In this document: positions 35,640-44,535 of the stretch, in pieces
Position numbering within the stretch: position 1 is the first letter of the stretch
Layout of the letters: the number at the start of each line of letters is the position of its first letter
Assembly (NCBI RefSeq): GCF_006542395.2
Contig: NZ_CP038231.1
Location: 1,116,001-1,180,000, forward strand
DNA from: Formicincola oecophyllae
GTDB taxonomy: Bacteria; Pseudomonadota; Alphaproteobacteria; Acetobacterales; Acetobacteraceae
DNA: 64,000 nt
Reading direction: 5' to 3'
The notes under the pieces: generated by a model
The model's input: the letters and a program-made list of their open reading frames with translations, nothing else
Databases searched by the model: none
Told to the model about the DNA's origin: nothing
Program-made: the position numbers and the translations under genes

Positions 35640-36839
35640 GTGGCTGCACCATTGAGTGTTACTGAGGCAGCTGCCCTGGTGGCTGAACACGCAGGGGATT
35701 TTGGCATTGAACGCGTCAGCCTGCTGAAGGCGCCAGGGCGCATTCTGCGTGAAACTATCCATGCTGAGCGTGACCAGCCCCCCTTTGACCGTGTCATGAT
35801 GGATGGCATCGCTTGCCGCTTGGTTGATGTGCGCGCTGAAGCGCTCATGTGCACAGGCACCGTTGCCGCTGGTGCCAAACCATTGCCCCTGGGCCCAACA
35901 GGCACCTGCCTGGCCGTCATGACAGGTGCGGTCATGCCGCAAGGGGCGGAATGCGTCATCCCCGTTGAACAAATTGAGCGCCACGGCAGCCAGGTGCGCG
36001 TTTTACCGCAAGCCAAGGCCGTTCAAGGCCAGCATGTGCATGACCGTGGTTTGGATGCCAAGCAAGGCGACGTGTTGCTTGCAGCGGGGCTGCACCTGGG
36101 TGCGCCAGCGCTAGCTGTGTTGGCTTCCAATGCCAAGGGCAGCGTGTTGGTCAGCCGCAGGCCCCGCGTGGCCATTCTGGCCACAGGCGATGAGCTGGTT
36201 GACGTTGAAGGCCCTATAGAGCCCTGGCAGGTCAGACGTTCCAATGACTGCGCTATTGAGGGCAGCTTGCGTGTGCGGGGCGTGGAGGAGATCGCCGCCA
36301 GTCATGTGCCAGATGATGAACGAGCGCTGGAGCGCAGCTTGGGCCAGGCCTTGGCAGAACGTGATATTGTGCTGCTTAGCGGTGGCGTGTCCATGGGGCA
36401 GTTTGATTATGTGCCCCAGGCCCTGGCCGCCCTAGGGGTGGTGAAGGTGTTCCACCGCGTGGCCCAGAAGCCCGGTGCGCCTTTGTGGTTTGGCATCGGC
36501 CCGCAGGGGCAGCGTGTTTTTGGGCTGCCTGGCAATCCTTTGGCGGTCATGGCGTGCATGGCCCGCTACGTTGGCCCCCTGCTGGCTTTGGCAAGCAAGG
36601 CCCAGGCGCAGCCACAGCTGGTGCACTTGGCTGCGCCTGCGCCGCGCCACGGCAAGCGCACCCTTTTCATGCCAGCCCACCTGCAGCGTGATGGCAGCGT
36701 AATGCCCCGCCCCCAGGACACATCAGGCGATTTCATGCATCTCAGTTCCACAGATGGCATCATTGTGGTGCCTTCACAGCAGGAGGCTGGTGCGGACCCT
36801 GTGCCTGTTGGCGCCACAGTGCCTTTTTATGGTTGGTAG
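35640..36839 (+). CDS. moeA: Molybdopterin molybdenumtransferase MoeA
   Basis: A 399-residue enzyme that inserts molybdate into adenylylated molybdopterin. The conserved blocks are PPFDRVMMDGIA, CLAVMTGAVMPQGAECVIPVEQ, RPRVAILATGDELV, SNDCAIEG, DIVLLSGGVSMGQFDYVPQAL, VFHRVAQKPGAPLWFG and VFGLPGNPLAVM. GTG at 35640 has AAGGGGA about 8 nt upstream. It is the first gene of the Moco operon behind the FNR box and lies 19 nt before moaA. Confidence 0.93.
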   Translation: MAAPLSVTEAAALVAEHAGDFGIERVSLLKAPGRILRETIHAERDQPPFDRVMMDGIACRLVDVRAEALMCTGTVAAGAKPLPLGPTGTCLAVMTGAVMPQGAECVIPVEQIERHGSQVRVLPQAKAVQGQHVHDRGLDAKQGDVLLAAGLHLGAPALAVLASNAKGSVLVSRRPRVAILATGDELVDVEGPIEPWQVRRSNDCAIEGSLRVRGVEEIAASHVPDDERALERSLGQALAERDIVLLSGGVSMGQFDYVPQALAALGVVKVFHRVAQKPGAPLWFGIGPQGQRVFGLPGNPLAVMACMARYVGPLLALASKAQAQPQLVHLAAPAPRHGKRTLFMPAHLQRDGSVMPRPQDTSGDFMHLSSTDGIIVVPSQQEAGADPVPVGATVPFYGW

Positions 36840-36858
36840 CGCCCCGGTGCGCCAAACG

Positions 36859-37917
36859 ATGAACGCAGCGCCACCAGTGCTAGACCAATTGGGGCGGCCG
36901 CTGCGGGACCTGCGGATTTCCGTCATGGACAGGTGCAATTTGCGCTGCCCCTATTGCATGCCTGAGGAGAAGTTTGGCCCTTCCTACCGTTTCCTGCCAC
37001 CAGCTGAGCGGCTGGATTTTGATGAGGTCACGCGCCTGGCGCGTTTGGCTGTCAGCCTGGGTGTGAGCAAAATCCGCCTTACAGGGGGGGAGCCTTTGCT
37101 GCGCCCTCATCTGCCCCAGTTGGTAGGACGCCTGGCAGTGCTGGAGGGGGTGCGGGATCTAGCCTTGACCACCAATGGCGTTTTGCTGGCGCGCCAGGCA
37201 AAGGCCCTGCGGCAAGCTGGGCTAAGCCGGGTGACAGTCAGCCTGGATGCCCTTGATGATGGCGTGTTTGCTGCCATGAGTGGCCACAGGGGGGCAGCTG
37301 CCACGGTGGTGGCTGGCCTGGAGGCCGCGTTGGAGGCTGGTTTCCCTGGTGGGGTAAAGCTGAACAGCGTTGTGCGGCGGGGCGTCAATGAAGGTGAGGT
37401 TGTGAAGCTGGCCCGCTGGGGGCGCGACCACGGTGTGCCTGTGCGCTTCATTGAATACATGGATGCAGGCACCCGCAACGGCTGGAACCGTGCTGAGGTG
37501 GTACCAGCGTTGGAGATAAAGCGCCTTGCCGAACAGCTTGGCCCCCTTGAGCCCCTGGTGCCTGCCTATCGCGGTGAGGTGGCGCGGCGCTGGCGCTATA
37601 AAGACGGGCAGGGCGAGATTGGCTTGATCTCCTCTGTCACCCAGCCATTCTGCAGTGGTTGCACCCGCATGAGGCTGTCATCTGACGGCAAGCTTTATGG
37701 TTGCCTTTTCGCAACCAAGGGGGTTGATGTCCGCGCTTTGCTGCGTGCCCCCACACCTGCGACTGATGAAGCCATTGTGGCTGTGCTTGCGCGTTTCTGG
37801 GGGGCGCGCACTGACCGCTATAGCGAACTGCGGGGCCAAGGGCGCGCGCAGGACCCTCAAACCGCTGATGGCGTTGCAGCGCCTGGGCGCATAGAAATGA
37901 ACTATATTGGAGGATGA
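36859..37917 (+). CDS. moaA: GTP 3',8-cyclase MoaA
   Basis: A radical SAM enzyme of 352 residues that starts molybdopterin synthesis from GTP. The SAM cluster is C26-NLR-C30-PY-C33. TGGEPLLRPHL and VTVSLDALDD follow, and the second cluster lies in FCSGCTRMRLSSDGKLYGCL. The C-terminus ends YIGG, with the GG tail needed for activity. The start is ATG 36859; an ATG at 36829 overlapping moeA is also possible. MoaC, its partner enzyme, is encoded 3 nt later. Confidence 0.96.
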   Translation: MNAAPPVLDQLGRPLRDLRISVMDRCNLRCPYCMPEEKFGPSYRFLPPAERLDFDEVTRLARLAVSLGVSKIRLTGGEPLLRPHLPQLVGRLAVLEGVRDLALTTNGVLLARQAKALRQAGLSRVTVSLDALDDGVFAAMSGHRGAAATVVAGLEAALEAGFPGGVKLNSVVRRGVNEGEVVKLARWGRDHGVPVRFIEYMDAGTRNGWNRAEVVPALEIKRLAEQLGPLEPLVPAYRGEVARRWRYKDGQGEIGLISSVTQPFCSGCTRMRLSSDGKLYGCLFATKGVDVRALLRAPTPATDEAIVAVLARFWGARTDRYSELRGQGRAQDPQTADGVAAPGRIEMNYIGG

Positions 37918-37920
37918 ATC

Positions 37921-38454
37921 ATGACAGCGCCTGAACACCACCACGCCAACAAGGGCACAGCCAGCCTGAGTCATGTGGATAGCGCTGACGGACAACCGAT
38001 GATGGTTGACGTTGGCGCTAAGGCCCCAACCAGGCGCACCGCCACCGCCCAAGGCCGGGTGGCGTTCCCGCCAAAGGTGGCTGCGCAACTACGTTCTGCT
38101 GGCTTTATGACCAAAAAAGGCGCTGTTCTGACGGTGGCACATATTGCGGGCGTCTGCGGCGCCAAGGCCACATCGCAGCTTATTCCGCTGTGCCACCCCC
38201 TAGCGCTGAATGGTTGTGACGTGGCGCTGCACATGGTTGGTGACGATGTCATGATCACGGCCACAGTTTCGTGTGAGGGCAAAACGGGGGTGGAGATGGA
38301 AGCGCTGACGGCGGTTTCCGTGGCGGCCTTGACGGTTTACGACATGTGCAAGGCGTTGAGCCACGACATCGTCATCAGGGAGGTTCAGCTTATGGGTAAA
38401 AAAGGCGGCAAGCGTGATTTCAAGCGTGCTGGCAGCAGCCAGGTTCCCTCATGA
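37921..38454 (+). CDS. moaC: Cyclic pyranopterin monophosphate synthase MoaC
   Basis: A 177-residue enzyme that turns the MoaA product into cPMP. The conserved pieces are MVDVGAKAPTRRTATAQG, AHIAGVCGAKATSQLIPLCH (active-site region), CEGKTGVEMEALTAVSVAAL and VQLMGKKGGKRDF. GGAGG precedes the ATG. The stop overlaps the start of the next gene. Confidence 0.96.
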   Translation: MTAPEHHHANKGTASLSHVDSADGQPMMVDVGAKAPTRRTATAQGRVAFPPKVAAQLRSAGFMTKKGAVLTVAHIAGVCGAKATSQLIPLCHPLALNGCDVALHMVGDDVMITATVSCEGKTGVEMEALTAVSVAALTVYDMCKALSHDIVIREVQLMGKKGGKRDFKRAGSSQVPS

Positions 38455-39383
38455 TGGCCAGCAAAATCAAAGCCATGAAGCTCAACGGCCTTGTCCTCAC
38501 AGGGGGGGAAAGCCGGCGCATGGGGCGCGACAAAGCGCTGCTGGCCTATGGGCCTGAAGGCCACAGCCAGATTGAGCGGGCCATGGCGCTGTTGGCGCCG
38601 CTGGTGAAGGAGAGCTTTCTTTCCGTACGCCCTGGCCAGCAGGATGCTGTGCGCCAGCGCTACCGCCAGATCCCTGACCAGCCTTTGGTGGACAACGCTG
38701 GCAAAACCGTTAGTGGGCCAGCAGCGGGTCTTTTGGCTGCCCATGCCCAAGACCCAGACGCAGCCTGGCTGGTGCTGGCCTGCGACCTGCCCTTGCTGGA
38801 TGAAGCCACCTTGTGCTCCCTGGTGAAGCGTTGGCGAGAAGTGGTGGCCAAGGGCAACCCTGTGGGGTGGACAGCGCTTGCTTACCGCAGCACCCATGAT
38901 GGCCTGCCTGAGCCCTTATGCACACTTTGGACGCCTGAAGCCCTGGCTGCCTTGGGTAACCACGTGGCTGAAGGCCATGTTTGCCCGCGCAAGGCGTTGC
39001 TCAACAGCAAAACGCTGCTGCTGGAGCCTGAAAACCCCCATGCGCTTGACAACGCTAACACAGCTGAGGAACGCGCCCAGGCTGAACGGCGCCTTGAGCG
39101 GCGCCGGGCCGTGCAGGCTGCGCAGCAGGGCGTGGCCCCCACAGTGATGGTCCAGGTTACTTACTTTGCCCAGCTGCGTGACGTGGCTGGCATGAAGGGG
39201 GAAGCCATCACCACAGCGCACCGCACGGCTGGGCCACTTTATGATGAGCTACGCCAGCGCCATGGTTTCCCCTTTGAGTGTCAACAGCTGCGCCTGGCCT
39301 TGAATGATTCATTCGCTGAATGGGACACGCCGCTCAAGCAAGGTGACGTGGTCGTGTTCATCCCGCCTGTCACCGGAGGTTGA
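38451..39383 (+). CDS. MobA-MoaD fusion: molybdenum cofactor guanylyltransferase plus sulfur-carrier domain
   Basis: A 310-residue protein joining two Moco enzymes. Residues about 8-200 are MobA-like: the nucleotide-binding loop LVLTGGESRRMGRDKALL, then SGPAAGLLAAH and VLACDLPLLDEATL, which attaches GMP to the cofactor. A charged linker (AEERAQAERRLERRRAVQ) leads to about 80 C-terminal residues that match MoaD: VTYFAQLRDVAG, LRLALNDSF and a final VVVFIPPVTGG, whose terminal Gly-Gly becomes the thiocarboxylate. No separate moaD is seen in the operon, so this domain probably supplies it. ATG overlaps the moaC stop; moaE follows 5 nt later. Confidence 0.88.
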   Translation: MMASKIKAMKLNGLVLTGGESRRMGRDKALLAYGPEGHSQIERAMALLAPLVKESFLSVRPGQQDAVRQRYRQIPDQPLVDNAGKTVSGPAAGLLAAHAQDPDAAWLVLACDLPLLDEATLCSLVKRWREVVAKGNPVGWTALAYRSTHDGLPEPLCTLWTPEALAALGNHVAEGHVCPRKALLNSKTLLLEPENPHALDNANTAEERAQAERRLERRRAVQAAQQGVAPTVMVQVTYFAQLRDVAGMKGEAITTAHRTAGPLYDELRQRHGFPFECQQLRLALNDSFAEWDTPLKQGDVVVFIPPVTGG

Positions 39384-39388
39384 AGGTC

Positions 39389-39976
39389 ATGGACACCCTA
39401 GCTAAGCCCACCAAGCCGCACCAAGCCGCCCAAGCCAGCGCTACCTCTATAGAAGGGGGGCGCCAGGTGCGCCACTTCATGATTGCCCATGCTGATGTGG
39501 ATGTGGCGGCGTTGCGCGAAAAGCTGCAAGCGCGTTCTGCAGGCGGCTTCTGCACGTTTGAGGGATGGGTGCGTGACCACAATGAAGGCGCTGACGTCAC
39601 AGCCCTTGATTACGAGGTTTATGAGGCCCTAGCCCAAAAAGAGGGTGAGGCCATTTTGGCTGAGGCCTGCGCGCGCTTTCCCGTGACGGGCGTTGCCGCC
39701 ATGCACAGGGACGGCACGCTGGCGGTTGGGGGAATGGCTGTTTGGGTGGGGGCCGCAGCCGCCCACCGCGAAGCTGCCTTTGACGCGTGCCGTTACGTGA
39801 TTGATGAAATCAAGGCGCGCCTGCCTGTGTGGAAACGTGAACATTACGTCAACGCCCCGCCCCAATGGGTGGCGTGCCATCACCGTGGCCAACATGCCCC
39901 CCAAGCGCAGGGTGGCGCGGTGGTGGGTGAAACTGGCGCGCATTCCCAGACATGCCGAGGCCATGACCACGCCTGA
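39389..39976 (+). CDS. moaE: Molybdopterin synthase catalytic subunit MoaE
   Basis: A 195-residue large subunit that transfers sulfur from MoaD to cPMP. Conserved parts are CTFEGWVRDHNEG, LDYEVYEALAQKEG, VWVGAAAAHREAAFDACRYV, and KARLPVWKREHY with the catalytic Lys region. The last 35 residues are His/Gln/Gly-rich and lie beyond the usual C-terminus. GGAGG lies about 11 nt before the ATG. It is the last recognised gene of the Moco operon. No moeB or mog is nearby. Confidence 0.93.
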   Translation: MDTLAKPTKPHQAAQASATSIEGGRQVRHFMIAHADVDVAALREKLQARSAGGFCTFEGWVRDHNEGADVTALDYEVYEALAQKEGEAILAEACARFPVTGVAAMHRDGTLAVGGMAVWVGAAAAHREAAFDACRYVIDEIKARLPVWKREHYVNAPPQWVACHHRGQHAPQAQGGAVVGETGAHSQTCRGHDHA

Positions 39977-40015
39977 GACTGCAGCTGCGCGACATGCCCT
40001 GTGAACCTTGAAGGT

Positions 40016-40046
40016 AACCGGCCCTTGAACTGTAAACAGGCCGGCA
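40016..40046 (+). terminator. Hairpin after moaE, possible weak terminator
   Basis: A 6-bp GC-only stem (CCGGCC / GGCCGG) encloses a 15-nt loop, without a T-tract. Confidence 0.3.
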
Positions 40047-40257
40047 GGCTGCTGCTTGGTTCCCAAGGCGTGACGTTTGCTTCCCCGGTCCTGTAAGTTG
40101 AATTGGCGCTCAGACCAATCCCTGTGGGGGCACGGCTGGGCGCTTCATTCAACACAAAGCCAGCCCGTTCGGCTGCATTGTTCAAGCAGGGAGGCGTCTT
40201 CAATTGTTCCTTCAACAGGTTGTGCTGCCCCTTCGGGGCCAGCGCAGATGCAGGGCC

Positions 40258-42498
40258 ATGCCTGGATTCAGGCAGCACCTGCAAGCGCCAACCCATGCCT
40301 TCAAGGCCATGGCGCTGGGGGGGATTGTGTGCGCTTTCGCGCAAGGCACGCCCAGTACCCAGGCCAGGGCGCCTGAGCTTTCATCAAGCACCAGCCCCTC
40401 GAAAACCTATTTGAAAGCCCAGCCCAAGCCCCAGCATTTGGTTATCCATGGGGTGCGTGGCCAAGCGGACATCCTGGGTGCGGATGCCCACTACATGGCC
40501 CAATCAGCTGATCTGGGCCCCCTTGGCGCCCAGTCCATCCTCAATGAACCGTTCACTGTCGATGAGGTGCGCCGTGACGTCCTGCTGAACCAGCAGGTTC
40601 GCAACATCAATGACACAGCCAAGTTCATGCCTTCCGTCCAGCTGGAGGAACGCGGCGACCCCAACATATCGCGCCCCCAGTCGCGCGGGTTTGAAAGCGA
40701 CGTCATCAACAATTCCCGCATGGACGGGCTGAACGTCCTCACCACCACCCCTTACGCTGCGGAGCAATTCGACCACCTGACCGTGCTGGAAGGTTTGGCT
40801 GGCGCCCTTTACGGCCCCCAAAATCCAGCAGGCACGTTCAACTACGTTCTCAAGCGCCCAACGGACAAGCCTATGGCTGTGTTTAACTTCGGCGCTGATT
40901 CCAATGGCGCCCCTTTGGAAAGCGGCGACTTCTCAGGACGTTATGGCCCTGTGGGGGCGCGGTTGAACCTTCTGAACCAAAATGGGCAAAGCTACGTTGG
41001 CGGCTCCTCCCTCAGGCGTGACATGGTGAGTGGGGACTTCGACATCCACTTGGGGCGCGACACCACCCTTTATGTCGATGGCAGCGCTTACAGCAACGCT
41101 TGGCGTGGGCTGCCAGGGGCGTTCACTTTTAAGTCAGGATTGGCGCTGCCTAAGGCGCCTGATATCGCACGGCGCGGCTATGGGCAACGGCAGGGCGGCT
41201 ACAGCACCTTAACTGAGACTGGCCTGGCCCGGTTGGAGCACCGCTTCAACGATGATTGGAGCCTCCGTCTGGGGGGACTTTACCAAAACGCCGCGCGTGA
41301 CGTCTTCACCCCCAACAACCAGATCATCAATAACCGTGGTGATTACACCCAAACCATTGCAGCTGCCAGCACAGCCAATGACTTCGCCGCCTGGAGCAAC
41401 TTCGCCTACCTCAATGGCAAGGTGCGGACAGGCTTTGTGCGGCATGAGCTGGTTTTGGGCTCAAACGGCTATGACCTGGGCAATTACAACCCCCTTTGGG
41501 CGCAAAGCTACACGTTGGGCACAACCAATATCAGCAATCCCAAGGTGTGGGGCGGGACGCGGCCGCGCATGGGCGGGCGCTATCATTCAGCCAATACCCA
41601 GGTGCAGGCGCTTTTAGCTGGCGACACCATCCATTTGGGCCGGCAAGTTACCATCATGGGGATGTTTTCCTGGTCGTGGCTTTCAGTCCAGAACTGGAAT
41701 AGACAATCACGCTTGACCAGCGCCTACAGACGCGATGGCGCCTTTTCACCCACGGTGACGGCGGAATACAAACCTCTTGATGACGTCACGGCCTATTTCA
41801 ACTGGGGCCGCTCCATTCAGCCTGGGCAGTTAGCGCCCACCAACAGCACCAACCAAGGCAGCGTCATGCCCCCCATGCGTTCGGAACAATATGAGGTGGG
41901 GGCGAAATGGCGCCTCAATGACGATTTGATGCTGCGCGCTGATGGTTTTGTGATGTCGCGCCCTTATGCGTTCGTTGACCCTGCCACCATGACCTATGGG
42001 CAGTTCGGCAAGCAGCGCAACTATGGTGTTGAGTTCATGATTTCAGGCCATGTGACCAAGCGCCTGGCCATCATGGCGGGCATGACATGGCTGGACGCCC
42101 AGAATGGCCGCACAGCCAGCGCGCTGACGTCCCACAAGCAAGTGGTGGGGGTGCCGCCTATCGCAGCCAACATCTTGCTGGACTACACTTTGCCGTTGGA
42201 GGGGACCATGCTGCGCGGCGCGGCGCTGACGGCCAATTTCCACTATACGGGCCGCCGTGCTGCTGACGTCTACAACAAGGCGTTCGCAGCCGCTTACGCC
42301 ACGCTTGACCTAGGGGCACGCTACGCAACGGAAATCTGCCACCAGCCGCTGGTGTGGCGTTTCCAAGTCAACAATGTGACGGGGGAACGTTACTGGGCTT
42401 CCGTTTTTCCCAACAGCCAGGCAGGCGGCAGCGGCAACAGCGTGGCCATGGCCGGCTTGCCGCGCACTTTCCAAGGCACAGTGAGCGTGGCGTTTTGA
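40258..42498 (+). CDS. TonB-dependent siderophore receptor
   Basis: About 746 residues. It has an N-terminal signal segment (MALGGIVCAFAQG), a plug domain (LLNQQVRNINDTAKFMPSVQ, PQSRGFESDVINNSRMDGLN, FDHLTVLEGLAGALYGPQNP, GTFNYVLKRPT) and a barrel of repeated amphipathic strands that ends with Phe (QGTVSVAF), as outer-membrane proteins do. The family imports ferric siderophores with TonB energy. I see no Fur box in the upstream 280 bp. ATG at 40258 is chosen over TTG 40204 because it gives a normal signal peptide with AGGG upstream. It may work with the orphan binding protein at 4116, but that is speculation. Confidence 0.88.
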   Translation: MPGFRQHLQAPTHAFKAMALGGIVCAFAQGTPSTQARAPELSSSTSPSKTYLKAQPKPQHLVIHGVRGQADILGADAHYMAQSADLGPLGAQSILNEPFTVDEVRRDVLLNQQVRNINDTAKFMPSVQLEERGDPNISRPQSRGFESDVINNSRMDGLNVLTTTPYAAEQFDHLTVLEGLAGALYGPQNPAGTFNYVLKRPTDKPMAVFNFGADSNGAPLESGDFSGRYGPVGARLNLLNQNGQSYVGGSSLRRDMVSGDFDIHLGRDTTLYVDGSAYSNAWRGLPGAFTFKSGLALPKAPDIARRGYGQRQGGYSTLTETGLARLEHRFNDDWSLRLGGLYQNAARDVFTPNNQIINNRGDYTQTIAAASTANDFAAWSNFAYLNGKVRTGFVRHELVLGSNGYDLGNYNPLWAQSYTLGTTNISNPKVWGGTRPRMGGRYHSANTQVQALLAGDTIHLGRQVTIMGMFSWSWLSVQNWNRQSRLTSAYRRDGAFSPTVTAEYKPLDDVTAYFNWGRSIQPGQLAPTNSTNQGSVMPPMRSEQYEVGAKWRLNDDLMLRADGFVMSRPYAFVDPATMTYGQFGKQRNYGVEFMISGHVTKRLAIMAGMTWLDAQNGRTASALTSHKQVVGVPPIAANILLDYTLPLEGTMLRGAALTANFHYTGRRAADVYNKAFAAAYATLDLGARYATEICHQPLVWRFQVNNVTGERYWASVFPNSQAGGSGNSVAMAGLPRTFQGTVSVAF

Positions 42499-42550
42499 CG
42501 GACTGTGCAGGTGGGGTGTCAGCTGCCTGTGTGCGCCTCTCAAGGGGGAC

Positions 42551-43096
42551 TTAGTTAGTACAACGCCCCAGCTGCGCGCCCAGCAAGCTTGCCAGCTGTT
42601 CCAGCGCCGCCTGGTCAGTGGCGCTAAAGCGGCCAGGGGTGGGGCTATCTATGTCGAGGACGCCAAACAGCTTCCCCTGCCCTGTGCAAAGCGGCACTAC
42701 GATTTCAGAACGGGACGCGCCATCACAGGCGATGTGCTCTGGGAAAGCGTGCACGTCAGCTACGCGCAGGGTTTTGCGCTTGCTGGCTGCTGCGCCGCAC
42801 ACGCCTTTGTTGAGGGGGATGCGGCTGCAAGCAACGCGCCCTTGGAAAGGCCCCAGGACAAGCTCCCCTTGGCTAGGCTGCCCCTCTGTAACCTGCCTAC
42901 AGGGTTTGAGGACATAAAACCCAGCCCAGTTCACATCCCCCACTGTTGCAAAAAGCAGCGCGGCCATATTAGCAAGCAAAGCGGTTTGGTCGGTTTCAGA
43001 TTCCATCAAACCTCGCGCCTGGGCCAACAGGTCTGGCCCCCAATGGTTAGGGCCTTTTTCTTGAAGGGTGGCTGGTGGATGGGCTTGGGCGCTCAT
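42551..43096 (-). CDS. msrC: Free methionine-R-sulfoxide reductase (GAF domain)
   Basis: A single GAF domain of 181 residues that reduces free Met-R-sulfoxide. The three redox cysteines are C90 (GRVACSRIP), C100 (KGVCGAA) and C124 ([16 protein letters not shown]). Their spacing of 10 and 24 residues equals that of the E. coli enzyme. The ATG overlaps the queH stop by four bases, so translation is coupled. Confidence 0.92.
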   Translation of the reverse strand: MSAQAHPPATLQEKGPNHWGPDLLAQARGLMESETDQTALLANMAALLFATVGDVNWAGFYVLKPCRQVTEGQPSQGELVLGPFQGRVACSRIPLNKGVCGAAASKRKTLRVADVHAFPEHIACDGASRSEIVVPLCTGQGKLFGVLDIDSPTPGRFSATDQAALEQLASLLGAQLGRCTN

Positions 43097-43833
43097 GGCG
43101 TTTCCTTTTTGGTTAGGGGTGAAGAAGCGCTTTCCCCAACGGCTAGCTTGCCCTCTACCCCATAGCGCAGTGTGCCTGGCTCAATAGGGGGGAGGCCTTT
43201 TTGGGCGCGCCAAGCGTTTGAATCACGCAATGAGAACACGCAGCCACAATATTCCTGCTTGTAGAAGTGTTCACGCTTAGCGATTTCCACCTGGCGCGCT
43301 GAACCGCCCCCTTTGCGCCAATTGAAGTCCCAGTAAACCAGATTGTCATAGTGGCTGGCCGCTTTGTGGCCGCAACCATTGACCTGGGCCATGTTTTTCC
43401 AGCGTGATATGGCCAATGAGCTTGTCATGACTTGGAAGCCATTCTCATGGGCGAACAGGGCGGCGCGTTCCAAGCGCATGTCAAAGCACATGGTGCAGCG
43501 AGCGCCACGCTCCGGCTCCATCTCCAATCCCTTGGCACGCCTGAACCACTCTGGACTGTCATAGTCACCGTCAAAGAAAGGGATGCCGTTTTTGCGCGCA
43601 AACGCGATGTTCTCGTTTTTGCGCAGCTCATATTCATCACGTGGGTGGATGTTCGGGTTGTAAAAGAAAATGGTGTAGTCGATCCGCGAAGCCGACAGGG
43701 CCTCCATGATTTCCCCTGAACAGGGTGCGCAGCATGAATGGAGCAAAACGCGCGTTGTGGCGCCAGGCTGAAGTTGGGCTGGTGTGCGCGGCGGCGTCAG
43801 TTTGGGTCGGGTGGTTGGGGGGGTGCTTGTCAT
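43093..43833 (-). CDS. queH: Epoxyqueuosine reductase QueH
   Basis: A 246-residue iron-sulfur enzyme (DUF208) that reduces epoxyqueuosine to queuosine in tRNA, an alternative to cobalamin-dependent QueG. The cysteines of the metal sites are visible: [10 protein letters not shown] (C34, C35, C38), [14 protein letters not shown] (C113, C116) and [12 protein letters not shown] (C196, C198). [15 protein letters not shown] and [10 protein letters not shown] are also family features. queF, an earlier step of the pathway, lies at the other end of the window. Confidence 0.92.
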   Translation of the reverse strand: MTSTPPTTRPKLTPPRTPAQLQPGATTRVLLHSCCAPCSGEIMEALSASRIDYTIFFYNPNIHPRDEYELRKNENIAFARKNGIPFFDGDYDSPEWFRRAKGLEMEPERGARCTMCFDMRLERAALFAHENGFQVMTSSLAISRWKNMAQVNGCGHKAASHYDNLVYWDFNWRKGGGSARQVEIAKREHFYKQEYCGCVFSLRDSNAWRAQKGLPPIEPGTLRYGVEGKLAVGESASSPLTKKETP

Positions 43834-43861
43834 GGGGCAAGTTTAGCGCCCCACCCTGCTG

Positions 43862-44346
43862 GTGGGGAAGCCAGCCATGGTCGCTGACCTGCCCCACCAG
43901 CCCGCTTGGCGCCCCATGGTGGCAGGGCACGTGGGGCGCGTTGTTTTGTGTGGCCTTATTGGCATTGCGGGTTACAACATAGGCCTCAACATGGGCGAGC
44001 GCACAGTCTCACCATCAGCAGCCAGCCTCATCAATGCCTCTGGCCTGGTCATGGCCACACTCACTCAATTCATTCGCCCACAAGGATCACTTATCCTTGA
44101 AGGGGAGGCTGGGGTCTTTGCTGGCATTGGGTGGCGTGGCCGTCATCTGCTTTGCCCAAGGTCCTGTGGGCATGGGACTTGCGCCATGCCTGTTTGTCCT
44201 AAGCTGTGATGTTTTTCTACGCCGTGCCCGTGGCCGCCATCATGGAAACCATTTTGTTGGTGCGCCAATGGCCTAGCCCCGCTGTGCTGGTTGGTGGCGC
44301 CATTGTGTTGTGTGGTTTGGCCCTCACCCAGTGGAGCGGCAGAAAA
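43862..44346 (+). pseudogene. Decayed EamA/DMT family transporter
   Basis: Pieces of an EamA transporter occur in three frames: LCGLIGIAGYNIGLN with SAASLINASG (frame of 43862), LGSLLALGGVAVICFAQG (frame of 44034), and YAVPVAAIMETILLV with LVGGAIVLCGLALTQ (from 44215). They align in order with the intact EamA protein at 45620. The N-terminal part and about 150 middle residues are missing, and there is no start. So this is a paralogue lost by deletion and frameshifts. A sequencing error could explain a shift but not the missing block. Confidence 0.75.
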
Positions 44347-44535
44347 TCTAAAGGAAATTGCTTCAAGCATATGTGACTGCCCTGGCGCGGCCAAACCCTG
44401 CCAGACAGCAGCGCAGCCCAATAGCAGCGCAGAAGGGCGAGGCAATTGTAAAAGACTTGTAGGGGCTGCAAGGTGGTGGGACGTTCCTTGTCATCCTTTC
44501 CCTTCATTCTCCTTGAACAAAGTTAGGAGCAAGTT

